From Labyrinthula sp. Ha (Eukaryota; Sar; Bigyra; Labyrinthulida; Labyrinthulaceae), in the NCBI GenBank assembly GCA_015227615.1, contig JAALGZ010000018.1:248001-312000 (forward strand): a DNA stretch of 64,000 bases, given 5' to 3'. Below are positions 1 to 11,926 of the stretch, one piece after another (positions within the stretch are counted from its first letter, which is position 1; the number at the start of each line of letters is the position of its first letter). Position numbers and translations under genes: made by a program. The notes beneath the pieces are model-generated. The model saw only the letters and a program-made list of their open reading frames with translations. It was not told the DNA's origin and searched no databases.

Positions 1-3000
1 TCAAGGCTTCGCAATGTGGGATGTTATTCGAAGCCGCCGCAAGCAAGGATGTTATGGGTTGTGGTTGAGCGATGGAAATTAATATTGTGTTCATGTACGT
101 ACCACAGAATCCAGAATCATATCTAAGATCAAATACCACACTGACATCGTAAAATAAAGAATAAGAAGTATACATGGAATCTTTTGGTTGAGGCATGGAA
201 GGGACAAAAAAATATTGGTAGATAGTGACGGACCTCAGTTCCTGTTTAGAACTACCTCTATCCCAGCAGCTATCAACTTAGCAATGCATATCCCTGGAAC
301 TTCTAAAATGATATAAGAACAGTTTTTTTCTGAAACTTTTTGGATAATTGATTTAACTACTATCTCCAACCAAGAATAACTGGACCCTCATCTTTTGGGC
401 TCCTATGTTACAAGTTTTCAAGTTGGTGCAATATTGTTCAGTCATCCAATCATAAGGAATTATGACCCAAATCTGAATAATACTAGATTTTTTAAGTATC
501 TAAACTCCTTCGATGTGCTAGACACTGAGATAAAATTTGCATAATAGGAAAACACCCAGCTTGGGAAGCTGTTCTAGAAACTTGAAAGTAGAGCAGAATT
601 ATTAAGCATCAGAAGAATAGAAGGGGTATTTAATAAGAATTATACTCCACGCTAAAGCGATTACTACATAGATGTAACTATGTAATCTGTACTATTAAAC
701 ATGTTTCATACGCAAAAGCCATGCTAAGTAATACAACTCTATAATGAGGTCATGGCTCTTCGCGCGACATTTATTTGTCACTCAAGATTTTGGATTCGGA
801 TATACAAGAGGTCTAGCAAAATAGAGAACGAAGTAACATGAGCTCTAGCAAATAGAAAACAGGGTTAAATTTTGGCCACTTCTTAGAAACTATATTCATG
901 TAATCCAAGGAAATGATAGAGGAATATGGACAACGTATAATTGAAAAAGTTAGCAAAATCTGCTCTGGATATTGCGGTCTGTCATTTAGAATATGGGGTT
1001 GTCTTTTAGTCTCATGTCATTTTAAATATGTTTTAAGTAAAAGTCACTATGTCAGATTGTGCACACTAATCAGAGAACGTTGGGTCCTTAGTAAAGAACA
1101 GTATTAGGTCTCCTTGTAAGCTAAGAAATCGAAAGAGATCAATGGCCAAGTGGTCAATATACGCTACTTGTGACATATTTTTATTGGAATAGGTTCATGT
1201 CTATATCTCGCCTCCAGAAATTCTCCTATGGAAGATTATGCTCATATTTATGAACTTTTACCAAGAAGTTTTGCTAGTTGCGGAAGGTGATCAATCGAAT
1301 CAGGGTCACAGGATTCTTCATCTCTAAATATCTTAAATATATTGGTAAATTATATTATTAAATTATTTAGTTATTGACATCATCTTAATAAAATTTTACT
1401 TGCTTTCTATCTATTTCATTCTAAAGCATTCAAATATGCAAAATTGGATTGTGGTGCTTCATTTTCCTATAAAAGCCTATAATTAGTTTAAAATTAAACT
1501 AGATGGTTCATTGTGCCTCTGAATACAGCAGAGATGTATCTACCTTTAGAAAACACTCTAATTGATCCTATGTTTTTGCCATACCGAAGTACTAAGATGC
1601 TTAAGTAGTACGGGTAGTTGAAAATCCTTAGAAATATTCGCATCGGACATAGGTCTAGCCTTTTAAGATGTAGGTTCACACTCTCAAGGAAAATGGAAAG
1701 AATGAGCAAATGGGGGAGTTGAACAAGAATAAATTATCATTCCCAAGTATTGCCGCTCTTCGAGGAACCACGAATTCAATTACAACGATTTAAACTTTAT
1801 TGAGAAAGAAATTTAACCAATTTCGAACATTTTAAAGTTTTAGTTTAATAACTCAGCTGATAATTTATTAACCATATCTCCTAATAAAAACTAAACTAGT
1901 AACCAATATGAAGTTTTTATTTGTACGCTCAAGTGTTGCAATTATAATGAGATGAAATTTATCTAAGGTATATTCAATCAAAAACCTTGTAACTAAAGTG
2001 AGCAATACTGCCTTTAGTTTGGAAATCAGTTATTTGGATCTCGATTTGTTTGTCTAGTCTACTGATCTTAACATATATTCGCTATTAAACCCCCATGAAT
2101 TCCACATTGGTAATGGAAAGGGCAGAATACTTTATTAAGGTGGATTTAGAGTAATTATACCAACCCTTTCAAGCCATCTTTTAGAGTACAACATTTAGTT
2201 AACAGAAAAAATTAACAATGGGATAAGATGATATATTTTGTTTCCCAGGTATTATACATGTTGTGTGGACTACGATGGGTCTTTAACAACTTAAATTTTC
2301 ACTCTTAGTTGCAATTGAGATTCAAAACAATAAGTGACACTATTTGTAGGGTGAAACAGACTTGGGAACGAGAAAAAATCATGCTATGCGATAATAAAAT
2401 CTGGTGTCATCAACAATACGGTTCAGTGTTTACTATGTACAAGAATAATGCAAAAAAACGAATTTTATTTAAAGCTTAGAACAATGGCATCTACTTTTTT
2501 GGTAAACAAAGTTTTGAACATTCGTTGCGTAAGTTGATTAAGTAGCCACTAAGTTTAACTATGATTTACTTTTTGAAAAAACACAAAATGCAATAGATCA
2601 AATAGTCAGCTCTAAACTAGGGACGAACCCATCTATATCTTGTAGTTAGACTTTGAAATATCGATTAATATATTTCCTTCTATGCAATACTGAAAGTATT
2701 TTGAATATAATATAAAAAATAAAGGCCAACGTGGACAAGATTCCTGCGCTAGATATCTTGGCAGAGTGTTTATTAAGATGTGTCAGTAATAATCTTCCAA
2801 GAATACTACTATGATGACTTACTGGTTAGCTGGTAATTAAAATTAGACACCTGAAAAACCCCTTGAAATAAAATCACAATGACATTGGGTAATTCTTCGG
2901 GTTTTAGTGAGATATCCTTTTAAGGATAAATCTATTGAAATATCATAATTGCTTCCTGACTGGATTATAATTGCAACAGCTCACTATAGACCAGTATCTT

Positions 3001-5060
3001 ATGCAGTGCCAGGACACCTACCCAGAAGACGGGGTCTATTAAGACGGGTTTGGATTAAATTAGTAACCGTCCGAACATATTATACAGAGATTTTATTTAA
3101 GTGTAGCATTTATGCAACCTAGTTTAACTTAAGATTTATAAACCGAGTAAATAAATATACCTCTCCCAAAGAGAGGTATTTCTGCGGTATGTTTTAAGAC
3201 CAAGATGAACCCCATTGCTAATTATCCGTTAATAATTGCACAGAAACTCTTTCAAATATTATTTTAGGCTCATGAATATAGTGACACAACTCTGAGCTAC
3301 TTCTTTAAATTCGAGGATAGAGTTAATCAGAGAAAAATATATAAAAGAGGTGTTTTATGGTCACTTCGCATTCTGGGTCTTTGTTGGGCTCAAAGGTAGT
3401 ATCTACTCTTAGAATTGCCAGCATGCAGCAATGAGTTTTGTGGTATATATTTTACGAACGCTTAAGTTGATACAAATTAATCAACCACAAAGCACTAAGG
3501 AAAGAAGCTGTGAGAGCTTAATTCCATGAACATATCTCAGGTTTCAGTTGAAGTTGCCCTGTATTTTCTAGTACACGATAACCGTATCCAGTGGAATATT
3601 TAACGTGCTTTTTTGAGCTCTTTGTAAATCTAGAATGCAAAATCTTACAAAAATAGAAAAGGTAACATTTTCATCATTGACCCAAAAGTCAACTTGTACA
3701 CAAGACCATTTGCAAAAGCTACATTGTAGCAGATATTATAGCGTTTATCGGTATCATCTAGAACAAAGCCTCTAGGTTCTTTCATCTTCGAAGATTCCAG
3801 ATTTATTAGAATGAAGAGTACTAGTACCAGCTATTCCATTGCTTTTAAAAACCCTTATTCAACAAAAAACAATATGGAACTACACCTGCACAGTAGTCAT
3901 CAAAACCGAATTACCTGGACATACAAAATTTGGATCATTAAAATGTAACTTCTATACTACAAGGTAGCACGCAGTATTATAGTCTCAGTCTACTCAATTG
4001 ACCATGGCAAGAACCTATCATACTTGAACGATCACAATTTCAGAGTAATTGCTGGTCCAGTTCTGATGGTGACTGAAGAAATTGAGAATGCAAGCTCATA
4101 AAAATCCCCACTCTATCAATAAGCTGTAATTAGAAGCATTATCATTTCTCATAGCTCTTGGGGATAGGCATCTTGATACACCATATACAAATATGAGAGG
4201 AAACATAGCTTTACACAGGAGTTAGTAATTTTATTCAACCAAACCAATGATAATACATGTGCTTATGATGAATATTTGAAAGTAAAGACGGAATTGTATC
4301 ATTCTCTGCGCTTGCGGCTCCCATTGCTATAAACTATACTTGAATTCTTTCCAGTGATTTGGCAAGTAGATAGAACCTTGATAAGAAAGGGAGAGATCAA
4401 AGAGCATCTCTACGTCAAGTAGAAGAACTTGTTTTTCTTCGCAATGGATCAATTCAAAACCTAGAATATCTAGATTTCTACATAAGAATCAAATGTATCT
4501 AATGGATAGAGTTCATGTAATTCAGAGCTCTTGTTAAACAAGCAACTCTCTGCAGAGGTATTACTTACAGTATACACCATGTAAGTTCTTACCTTTGACT
4601 TATCCAGGTTGTAACATTTCTTAAGTAATAGCCGTCTTAAATTACCAGAGAATCCTTTAATAATGCAAATTTACGTTACTATTATATTCTTAGCCTTTCT
4701 AAGGGTAATGTGGCTCGAATATTAAGTGGTCTTTCTCTAAAGTATAATATGTTGCAAGAGATATCACATAAATCTTCTTCTTACGAACATCTCAGGATAC
4801 CTTGCATATTGCAATTTGATTCCTTTTAAGAATGTCCTGTTTTATCTTGACTTAATAATGAAGTGCACTGAAAATAAACGGCATCTGCCAATTACGGTGG
4901 AATAGTATGCACTACCAAGCAGCTCCCGCGGTGGATCTGGTTGATACTACTCTATAATTTTACCAGAAATGATTCATGAATAAAGTGCTCACTCTTAATA
5001 ATTAGAAGATTATTTGAAAGGGATTGATTATGACTGGACTTTTCTTTTAAAACCGAACTC
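1..5060. other. Gene-free stretch, no recognisable feature
   Basis: I see no gene in this stretch. Only short open frames occur, the longest being 64 to 71 codons (913-1107 + and 1494-1709 -), which is what AT-rich DNA gives by chance. No tRNA, rRNA, tandem array or terminal repeat is visible. Texture changes abruptly near 5060, where stop density falls and gene-like sequence begins. Short exons of intron-rich genes could be hidden here. Confidence 0.5.
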
Positions 5061-5066
5061 ATCTAT

Positions 5067-5626
5067 ATGACCATAGAATATATGGGATTCGGTTTTGAAT
5101 TGTTTTGCCAAACTCTGGTGCGCGCTGATTCAGATCGAGATAATATTCTCAACCTGCAACAGCTCGCTAAATTAATCAGCAAAGGAACAACGCTCCATAT
5201 ATTCCCAGTTTTACCTTTTACTAAATTATCACATATTAAGTTTAGAGTGGAACTGAGTATACCCTGATAAGAAGCAACAAGTTGTAATATGTCAGATGTC
5301 ATTTTCAATGTTGCAAACAGCAGAAACCACTCGGTTTTCTCAAAAATCGTATGTATATTAGCCTTGGCGTTGATTCTTAGCCTGCGTGTTATATCTTGGC
5401 TGAGTACTTTGTTCAGTTCTGTCCCGATGTCAACAGAACTTACGTCTTGCCGAAGCACAGCCTTGATTGGCCACATGGCCAACCAACTGCCAAATATGGA
5501 CAGATATCCAAATTTCCCAAAAATGGAAATAAAACAAATCTTTCTATTCTTACTATCTTTACAACAAACATTTTCATCACTTACTTGCGTCGTAACAAAC
5601 TTTACAATGGCCAGACCCGAAATTAA
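5067..5626 (+). CDS. Probable small EF-hand-like protein, three exons
   Basis: Read as join(5067..5256, 5296..5348, 5381..5626), this gives 162 codons plus stop. The two introns, of 39 and 32 nt, begin GTATAC and GTATGT and end in AG, and both keep the frame open across three different frames. Exon 1 carries a segment resembling an EF-hand: helix, then a loop with Asp at positions 1, 3 and 5 (ADSDRDNILNLQQ) and Gln instead of Glu at position 12, then helix. Exon 3 carries a weaker second one (PDVNRTYVL), as in paired EF-hands, and ends with a hydrophobic segment. Calcium binding is inference. The first exon may start upstream, or with an acceptor near 5080. Oddities: the last 20 nt overlap the start of the 6-phosphogluconolactonase gene, and a 192-codon frame (5063-5641) is open on the opposite strand, so the gene model is uncertain. 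Confidence 0.42.
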
Positions 5627-6380
5627 AATCCATGAAAACAAAGGTTCTCTCGCAGTAGACCTTGGAAAGCATATTCTGGACCTTTTATCGAATCATACGG
5701 CTCCAACTTTCACAGTCGCGGTGTCCGGAGGATCGCTACCAGTTGTTCTTGCCTCTGCTCTCCTACCTCTCTCCAAAACCCACGATCTACAATTATCCAA
5801 GTGGAGAATTTTCTATGCCGACGAACGATATGTACATCTGGGTCATGCGGACTCCAATCACAAACTCACAGATGAAATGCTACTCTCTAAAGTTGGAATT
5901 GATCCGGATCATGTTTTTAAGATAAACCCTTCTCTGCCTCTTGCTAAATGCGCTGATGATTACGCTGCTAAGCTGCTTGAAAACTGCCATGTGGATAATG
6001 AAAGTGGAAAAGAAATACCTGTGCTCGATTTAGTTCTACTGGGAATGGGTCCTGATGGACATACTTGCAGTCTTTTTCCTGGACATAAGCTGCTTTCAGA
6101 AAGGGATAGACTTGTTGCGCAGATTGACGATTCTCCCAAACCGCCACCCAAGAGAGTTACTATCACTTACCCGGTTCTGGAATATGCCCAAAATGTATGG
6201 TTTATTGCAACAGGTGGTGGAAAAAAAGACGTGTTGCCAAAAGTTTGGATTTCTCAGGAAGAACTTGATGCAGGGTTTGACCAAGTATTGCCTGCAGGAA
6301 GAGTGCGTCCAAGGAATGGTAATTTGATATGGTTTGTTGACGAACCAGCAGCAGAGAATTTGGATAAAAGTCAAATGTGA
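5607..6380 (+). CDS. 6-phosphogluconolactonase
   Basis: Hydrolyses 6-phosphoglucono-1,5-lactone to 6-phosphogluconate, the second step of the oxidative pentose phosphate pathway. From this ATG the protein is 257 residues, the usual length of the eukaryotic enzyme. It shows the family signature segments in order: SGGSLP (about residues 40-45), YADERYV (70-76), the GMGPDGHTCSLFPGH block (146-160) and WFIATGGGKKDVL (198-210). The same frame is open back to 5289, adding 106 residues, but that part has no family similarity and overlaps the probable exons of the upstream gene, so I chose the internal ATG. With this start there is no clear targeting peptide, which suggests a cytosolic enzyme. It converges on mL41 with 25 bp between stop codons. 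Confidence 0.93.
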   Translation: MARPEIKIHENKGSLAVDLGKHILDLLSNHTAPTFTVAVSGGSLPVVLASALLPLSKTHDLQLSKWRIFYADERYVHLGHADSNHKLTDEMLLSKVGIDPDHVFKINPSLPLAKCADDYAAKLLENCHVDNESGKEIPVLDLVLLGMGPDGHTCSLFPGHKLLSERDRLVAQIDDSPKPPPKRVTITYPVLEYAQNVWFIATGGGKKDVLPKVWISQEELDAGFDQVLPAGRVRPRNGNLIWFVDEPAAENLDKSQM

Positions 6381-6405
6381 GTAGATTTTTATATTGGTTT
6401 AATTT

Positions 6406-6618
6406 CTAAGCAGATCTTGTTACTTGTTTTGACACATATGGTTTTAACTTGAAGTTTGATAGATCCGGTACTTGGATGTACTGCATTTTTGAGTTAACAA
6501 GCTGATATTTTCCATGCTTTGTATGTCTTCCTGGTTTAAGTCCCCCTTTCCCTTTGTAGTAATATTTATTTCCATGTTTGGGGCTCATACTGAACATCCG
6601 GAGTGTATTTCGAAACAT
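6406..6618 (-). CDS. Mitochondrial ribosomal protein mL41 (MRPL27/MRPL41 family)
   Basis: A 70-residue, very basic protein. The short N-terminal stretch MFRNTLRMFS resembles a mitochondrial presequence. It is followed by the mL41 core as known from yeast MRPL27: GNKYYYKG (16-23), GRHTKHGKY (31-39) and PDLSNFKLKPYV (52-63). mL41 is a structural protein of the mitochondrial large ribosomal subunit, close to the exit-tunnel side. The protein stops soon after the conserved KPYV, so it lacks the C-terminal extension of the yeast protein and is near minimal for the family. It is intronless and tail-to-tail with 6-phosphogluconolactonase. One copy of the window's direct repeat lies about 310 bp upstream. 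Confidence 0.85.
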   Translation of the reverse strand: MFRNTLRMFSMSPKHGNKYYYKGKGGLKPGRHTKHGKYQLVNSKMQYIQVPDLSNFKLKPYVSKQVTRSA

Positions 6619-6931
6619 CGTTGATTTTGGTTGTGTAAGGTTTTTCTAGCAATTTAGCTGCAGTAATGTACCAGTGTGTTATCTTCATTTGTATCGTACG
6701 AATGCATTTAGAAAATCTTATGATAAAACTAGAATAATTCAATAGGATAAATTACAAATAAATACTAATTCTTTGCTAAAGAATTGAGCTAAGTGTGAAC
6801 AAAACTTAATTAGGTCTCAGCTAGCAAGCAATCTCAGGACACCAATCCATATGAGAGTACTGCGGGGTTTGATTTAGAACATTGAATCATTATTATAACC
6901 TAACCTAGTTTTCAAGGTGGAAGTGAAATTT

Positions 6932-7366
6932 TTGTGGAAATAGGACGGCCTGGAACTATTTTTCATCATCTTCGTGATCATGTAATAGCGTTTTTGCTTA
7001 ATTGCAAAGTTATATTATATTTTGAGCGTTTAGTTTTCTATTGGAGAAAAGATAAAAGTGATGACGTGGAATGATGAAAATGTGTAATTACCCGTGCTAC
7101 CTCCAAATCTGTATGAAGTATGAAGAGTTATGAATAATATATTTCGATTTGTAAATAAGAACTAAATAGTGAAGGTTGGAGAATGCGTAGCCTGGTTTCA
7201 GCACAAGAAGTAGTAGTTTTTGCATTTTTTAGGAAGTAAGGTTTTTCAAAATTTTTAGTTTTTATGACTAGATTAATAGTTAAATAATTTTAAGAAAAAC
7301 TCAAGTCGATTTTCTAGCAGAGTTCCTAACATCTTTAGACGTATTCAGTACAAAAACTGGGAATGG
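6932..7366. repeat. Direct repeat, copy 1
   Basis: This roughly 435-bp stretch aligns end to end, in the same orientation, with 18209-18661. The core from about 6995 to 7105 differs at only about five positions in 110, while the flanks are visibly more diverged and contain small indels. The core includes TGATGACGTGGAATGATG. I see no TG...CA ends, terminal inverted repeats or target-site duplication, so its origin (dispersed element or segmental duplication) is undetermined. It lies upstream of mL41, as copy 2 lies upstream of the 2023-residue gene. Confidence 0.85.
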
Positions 7367-7806
7367 TGAACCGCTTAATAGTTAATTGTGAATTGAATAA
7401 GAAAAGAAAAACTTCGTTTGAGCTTTTAACCCTTGTTTATACTGCCGAATGGGGCTATATTGGTTAGTTTCTTTACACCGTTATAAATATATTACTACTC
7501 TGTTATCAAGTTCGTATGTCCTCATCTTGAAAAATCTATGGGACGAAAAACTCAATAAATCTTAAGAATAAATATAAATCTATGAGGCTTTGAAGAAGTG
7601 TCAATATGTTACTTTCATTTGCATATAGTTCTCTCAGAAGTCATCGTTTTGGATAAGAACTCAGACGTATAAAAAAGCCTTTCCTTCTCTGCCCATTGTA
7701 ATCGTCCAGCAATATTTTACTCTGCTTATGATCAAGGATTAGGAATTTTTCTATGTTTTAAAGAAATACAAGCGAACTTGTATAACCTTCAGAAACTTGG
7801 GAGATG
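7367..7806. other. AT-rich intergenic stretch
   Basis: Nothing recognised between the direct repeat and the predicted 3' end of the kinase-like gene. It contains only short open frames. Confidence 0.4.
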
Positions 7807-10345
7807 TTATTTTTTGACTTTGCTATCGTGGTTTTCCCTTAGCACATCTATTATTTCCAATGGACACCCATACTGTTTCAAAACAATCTTCTCTTTACAG
7901 ATTTCGACCAGTTGAAGAGAAATATCTTCTCCACAACTAAAATAAAATATAAGATATATACTTTGAAATACGTAGGCTCTGTTTTGTTTTCATCAAATTT
8001 TCTCCAGTTCACATACCTTTGATCTTCATCGGAACGTTCCTGAGCTCACATTGTTGAAAAGTATGAGTAATAAATCAGGAGAAGGTTTAATTTCCTCAGT
8101 ATTATTGTTATCTATACTACACAACACACCATAATCCCTATATCCCCAAACTTTGTATGTTTTCTCTGGCTCTTAACACATAATCGCAACTTGATTTTTT
8201 TTATCGAAATTCAAAAAAACCAGGATAAGTTAAATTCTCACTTTCGAATAGGTTCTCGTATTTATATTATATATCTTCTATAGTATTCATACTTACTGGT
8301 CGAGCATGTAGTCTATTATAATTTTCAGATTTCATTACTGAAATTATTACGAGAGTTTTATTTTTCTCGATTCAGTGTATTACTCGAATAATCTCGGCTC
8401 TTATCATATTCCCGATGAAAGTTTTTTCTTATTTACCTCCTGGGTTTCTTTCAAGAAAAAATAAATCTCAACTTCTAGAAACAAGAAATAGGAAACATTT
8501 CAATACTACAATTTCAACGACTTTAAATTTGTTAGGGTTAGGAAATGAATAAATAAAATGTTGTTTGGCTTCATCATGTTTATCATAGCGCAGATTCATC
8601 TTTTGCTAAAATTTGTAGTATCTAAGCTTTGAGTTTATAATAAATGAAGACGATGTTTTTCTTGTTTGGGAATTATAAATGGCGTTTTTAAGTTTTTTCT
8701 ATTCTCTATACTTTTTGTTTGTCTCTCCTGGTTAAGAATTTTTTGTTGATTTAGAAGATAAGAGTCCTACATATTTTTTTAGTTTAGAACTTTGTGGATT
8801 TGTTTTAAATACATTTATGCGTTTAATTGATTCAAATTGGTATTGCAAATCCTCTTGCGTATCTGGTTCAAAGTATCTTTTTTCAAGAAAAGGTAATTTT
8901 GAAGTTTTATAGTGTATATTAAGTAGTGGTTTTTATTGTCTTGTGTTCTAGTTTAATTTGATTGATTTGTGGACGTATCTTGATGTGGTTATAGTACCAT
9001 CTTAGAAATGTTTGGCTATTGAATCTAATCTTATTTAAATATCTTTTTAGGAATATTCTCATTTCAGTAATTCTTCCAGCTCTACCAAGTAGTCTAGTAG
9101 AGGTCCATAATAAAAATTAACCTTAAATCTGGAATTTAAGCATAGAAAAAGGAGAGTTTAATTCTTCATATATTTTGCTAAATTTACCCCATACATATCA
9201 TCTCGTTTGTTATATTTTCCTTACCTGAGGAAAGCTGTGACCTAACATCCTTTTTATGATGAGTGTCTTTACTCAATAAAAAAAATATCTAAATTAGTTC
9301 AATTTTCAAGATCTGCCTGATATTCAAGATTTCATATGGACGTATATGGACCATAGATACAAATAAGAACTATATTTCCTAGTGATTATCTTCGACGTCC
9401 TATCAAGTGTCCTTTGGGGTACTCACTATCTGAGCTTTGCTTTAAAAAATACCCATCCAAATCTCCGTGTTTACTTTTAGGTCTATCGTCATTAGTATTT
9501 TAGCTCCCTTGAATGAATAATATCATTGAATAGGATACAATTCCGCAACTCCAAGTGAAAAATACTTTCATTATAAACAACTTCTGGATGTTTATAATCT
9601 CCAGTGCCATAAACTATTTTCTTCTAATTAACTGCTTTTATTTGAAAGATTCTCAATAAAACTACCACCCACTTCATATTCGGTTAAGGTATTACTTTGC
9701 ACAAAAACATCATCAACTTGCTTTAAAAGACCAAAATCAACGTTGTGTGGAATTCCATCGACAGTGACTAAAACATTTTCTAATTTATTATCTCCGTGTA
9801 CGTACTCTTTTCCTTCAAGACGTTGACTTGAAGAAGAACAACTGAAATTGTCTCACATATATGGCAAGACAGGATAAGGATTGTACTCTATTTTATATTC
9901 TCCTGAAATGAGATACTTTTCTTCTTTTCACAATGGTAATATAGTTTCATCTTTGAAAGCTGAAGAATGTAATCAATTTAACATACTAGTATTATCTCGA
10001 GAAATTTATTATAGAGAGCAGTCCATACAAGTTGAACAAAGAACTTATTCTGCTAAAACCCTTTGAATATTTACATTTTCTTCTTTCGTATTACAATATC
10101 TTCGAAATCTTGCTAAAGCATTTCCATTAGAGATCTGGCTCTAAATGCAGCACCTTGTGCAATAGACCCAAAATAAAGGCAGTTTTTGAGTAACTGAAAA
10201 TATTTTTTTCAGCTGTGCCTATCACTAGAATGAGTCTCACAATCTAGTTCCTCTTATACAAACTGGGTGTTTGGGAGTGGAAAATTGACATTTGTAAACT
10301 CATAATATTTCTATTTCTCTCTAGAGCGTGATAAATGCATGGCTG
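7807..10345 (-). CDS. Protein-kinase-like gene, intron-rich or decaying; structure unresolved
   Basis: No long open frame exists, but the minus strand holds many coding-like pieces. Around 9804-9731 one frame reads YVHGDNKLENVLVTVDG, then VDFG: a kinase catalytic loop with its Asp, Lys and Asn, and the DFG metal-binding motif. Another frame at about 9608-9579 reads GTGDYKHPEV, a kinase P+1 loop. A 30-nt GTGAGA...AAG intron at 9856-9827 removes a stop and joins the catalytic loop to the preceding exon. The 3' part reads as exons joined by introns at 8296-8255 (42 nt, GTAAGT donor), 8220-8172 (49 nt) and 7971-7937 (35 nt), ending at TAA 7809-7807. An apparent one-base frame break near 8925 and a 10-nt interruption at 8049-8040 hint at decay. 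Kinase identity of the 3' part is not shown, and two genes are possible. HGDNK in place of the usual HGDLK or HRDLK is unusual. Confidence 0.5.
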
Positions 10346-11926
10346 AAAAAATAATAAGAATCATTAGTTTAACTGGTTCACCAACTATAAATTTTGAGGC
10401 ATTCATATATCTTGTTTTATGTTATAGTTTTGGCTTCTGTCCTCTTGATTTTATTGGAAAAAATCTTTCTATTTGGTTTGAAGAGTTTCCAAATGTTGAA
10501 CAACTTCAGTATTTTCTTGTTTTGCTTTTATTTTAGGTTTTATTATTCTGATTTAAACTCCTTGAATTTTATTGGAATGGAAACAATAAAACAAATATTG
10601 AATATTCAGTCACTCAAGTATATTTTTTGTTGTTTTTACGTGTTAGTTTTATCAGGTGTAATATTCCAGAAGATGATTCTCTTTCTCAGTTTTTAAAAAG
10701 ACAAGAAATAAAGTCAATAAAATAAAATTTTTATTTATTCAAATATTATACTCAATAATAATAACATCAGAGAAGAAACAGTTGTTAAAGTATTGAAAGA
10801 AGTTTCCAAAATGTAAAGTTTGATAAGTGCTTTGTATTTTCTTTATTTTTCTTTATTTCTAGTATTCAAGAAGATAATTTGAGCTTTCAAAATACAGAAA
10901 TTATCAATATAACAAAAGCATGTTTGGGAAGTTTACCTTCTTTGTTAGAGTTTTTATTTCTTTTTGTTTCCTTTTGAGTTCTAGTTTGCGAATTGGTGAA
11001 ATAAATGTTGAAGACAACAAAAATAAAGTTCAAGATTTACTTGATAATCATTCTTCTTTTACATGATTTGAACTTGGAAAGAATTTTTATTGTCAGTTTT
11101 CTTTTCTTTGGCCTAATCTTAGCGCTTCTGCGAACAAACAAAACGTCTCTTAGACAGCTCAGCCACGCAAAATCTCCATTGAGTAGAAGACAACTAGTTT
11201 TGAACATTCGGCGAACAAATTTTTCTTTGTTCATGCATGGAAGTCAATTCTATTTCTATTGGCACCACCTTTTATCTTCACGCAGGGAGTTTTTTTTTAC
11301 TTGTTTGGTTTTGGCTGGAACCAAGAAAAGAAAATGTCGAATTTACTGAAGTCATAGGAAGTACCGGCAAATACCGTTACTTATCCTTCTTACCGAAAAT
11401 TCCGATACTTTCACGGCTTTACCGTTTAACCTTAAGTCTTAAGTAGAACCTTGTGATATTAACGGTAAGGAGAGTAATCGGAAACTACCGTTAACTATTG
11501 TTATTAACGATACGATAAGATATCCTGATTGTAGGCTTTTCTATTAGAAAATCATGAGAAGATAATATTTGGAAATGTTGTACCGGGATTTTCCAGTATA
11601 ACAACCTATGCAGGAAACTCAAGGATTAGAGTTTAAGAAAGGTATTTCCTTGGAAAGAGTTTTCCTTTACTTTATGAAAAAGATTTCATAAGCTGGGAAG
11701 AAACGTATCATTTGATGCAATATGTATATTTTTTAATCTTCTTTTAATGTGAGCTATTCAAATAAAAAAACTTGACTTCAACTATGTAGCATTTATTTAT
11801 ATGTTAAACCAGTATCAGACAAGATGAACAATTAAGGTTTTTAAAGTCCTGAAAGAAAGAAATAGTAGTCTCCATAGTAAATTCTCTGAATATACTGAAG
11901 TGGTTTTGCTACTTGTTCAGTTTGGG
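10346..11926. other. AT-rich stretch with ambiguous short frames on both strands
   Basis: No gene can be assigned. Three candidates deserve mention. A 48-codon plus frame at 10919-11065 starts with a signal-peptide-like hydrophobic run (FFVRVFISFCFLLSSS) followed by an acidic helix-like tail. A 65-codon minus frame at 11037-11234 is basic and protein-like. A 114-codon plus frame at 11005-11349 overlaps it. They conflict, so at most one is real. From 11362 to 11515 there is a cluster of TACCGTTA and TAACGGTA words. Confidence 0.35.

Noticed and set aside
5289-5606. 106-residue N-terminal extension of 6-phosphogluconolactonase
   Set aside because: The extension has no family similarity, and the enzyme is full length from the ATG at 5607, whose MARPEIKIHENK start matches the family's usual N terminus.
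5063-5641. 192-codon open frame on the minus strand as a main gene call
   Set aside because: It overlaps the 6-phosphogluconolactonase start and the plus-strand exons with EF-hand-like segments and two consensus introns; I treat it as a shadow but mention it as a rival.
8040-8049. A 10-nt GTGAGCTCAG segment as an intron
   Set aside because: It starts GT and ends AG and restores frame, but it is shorter than any established spliceosomal intron; an indel or a wrong exon model is likelier.
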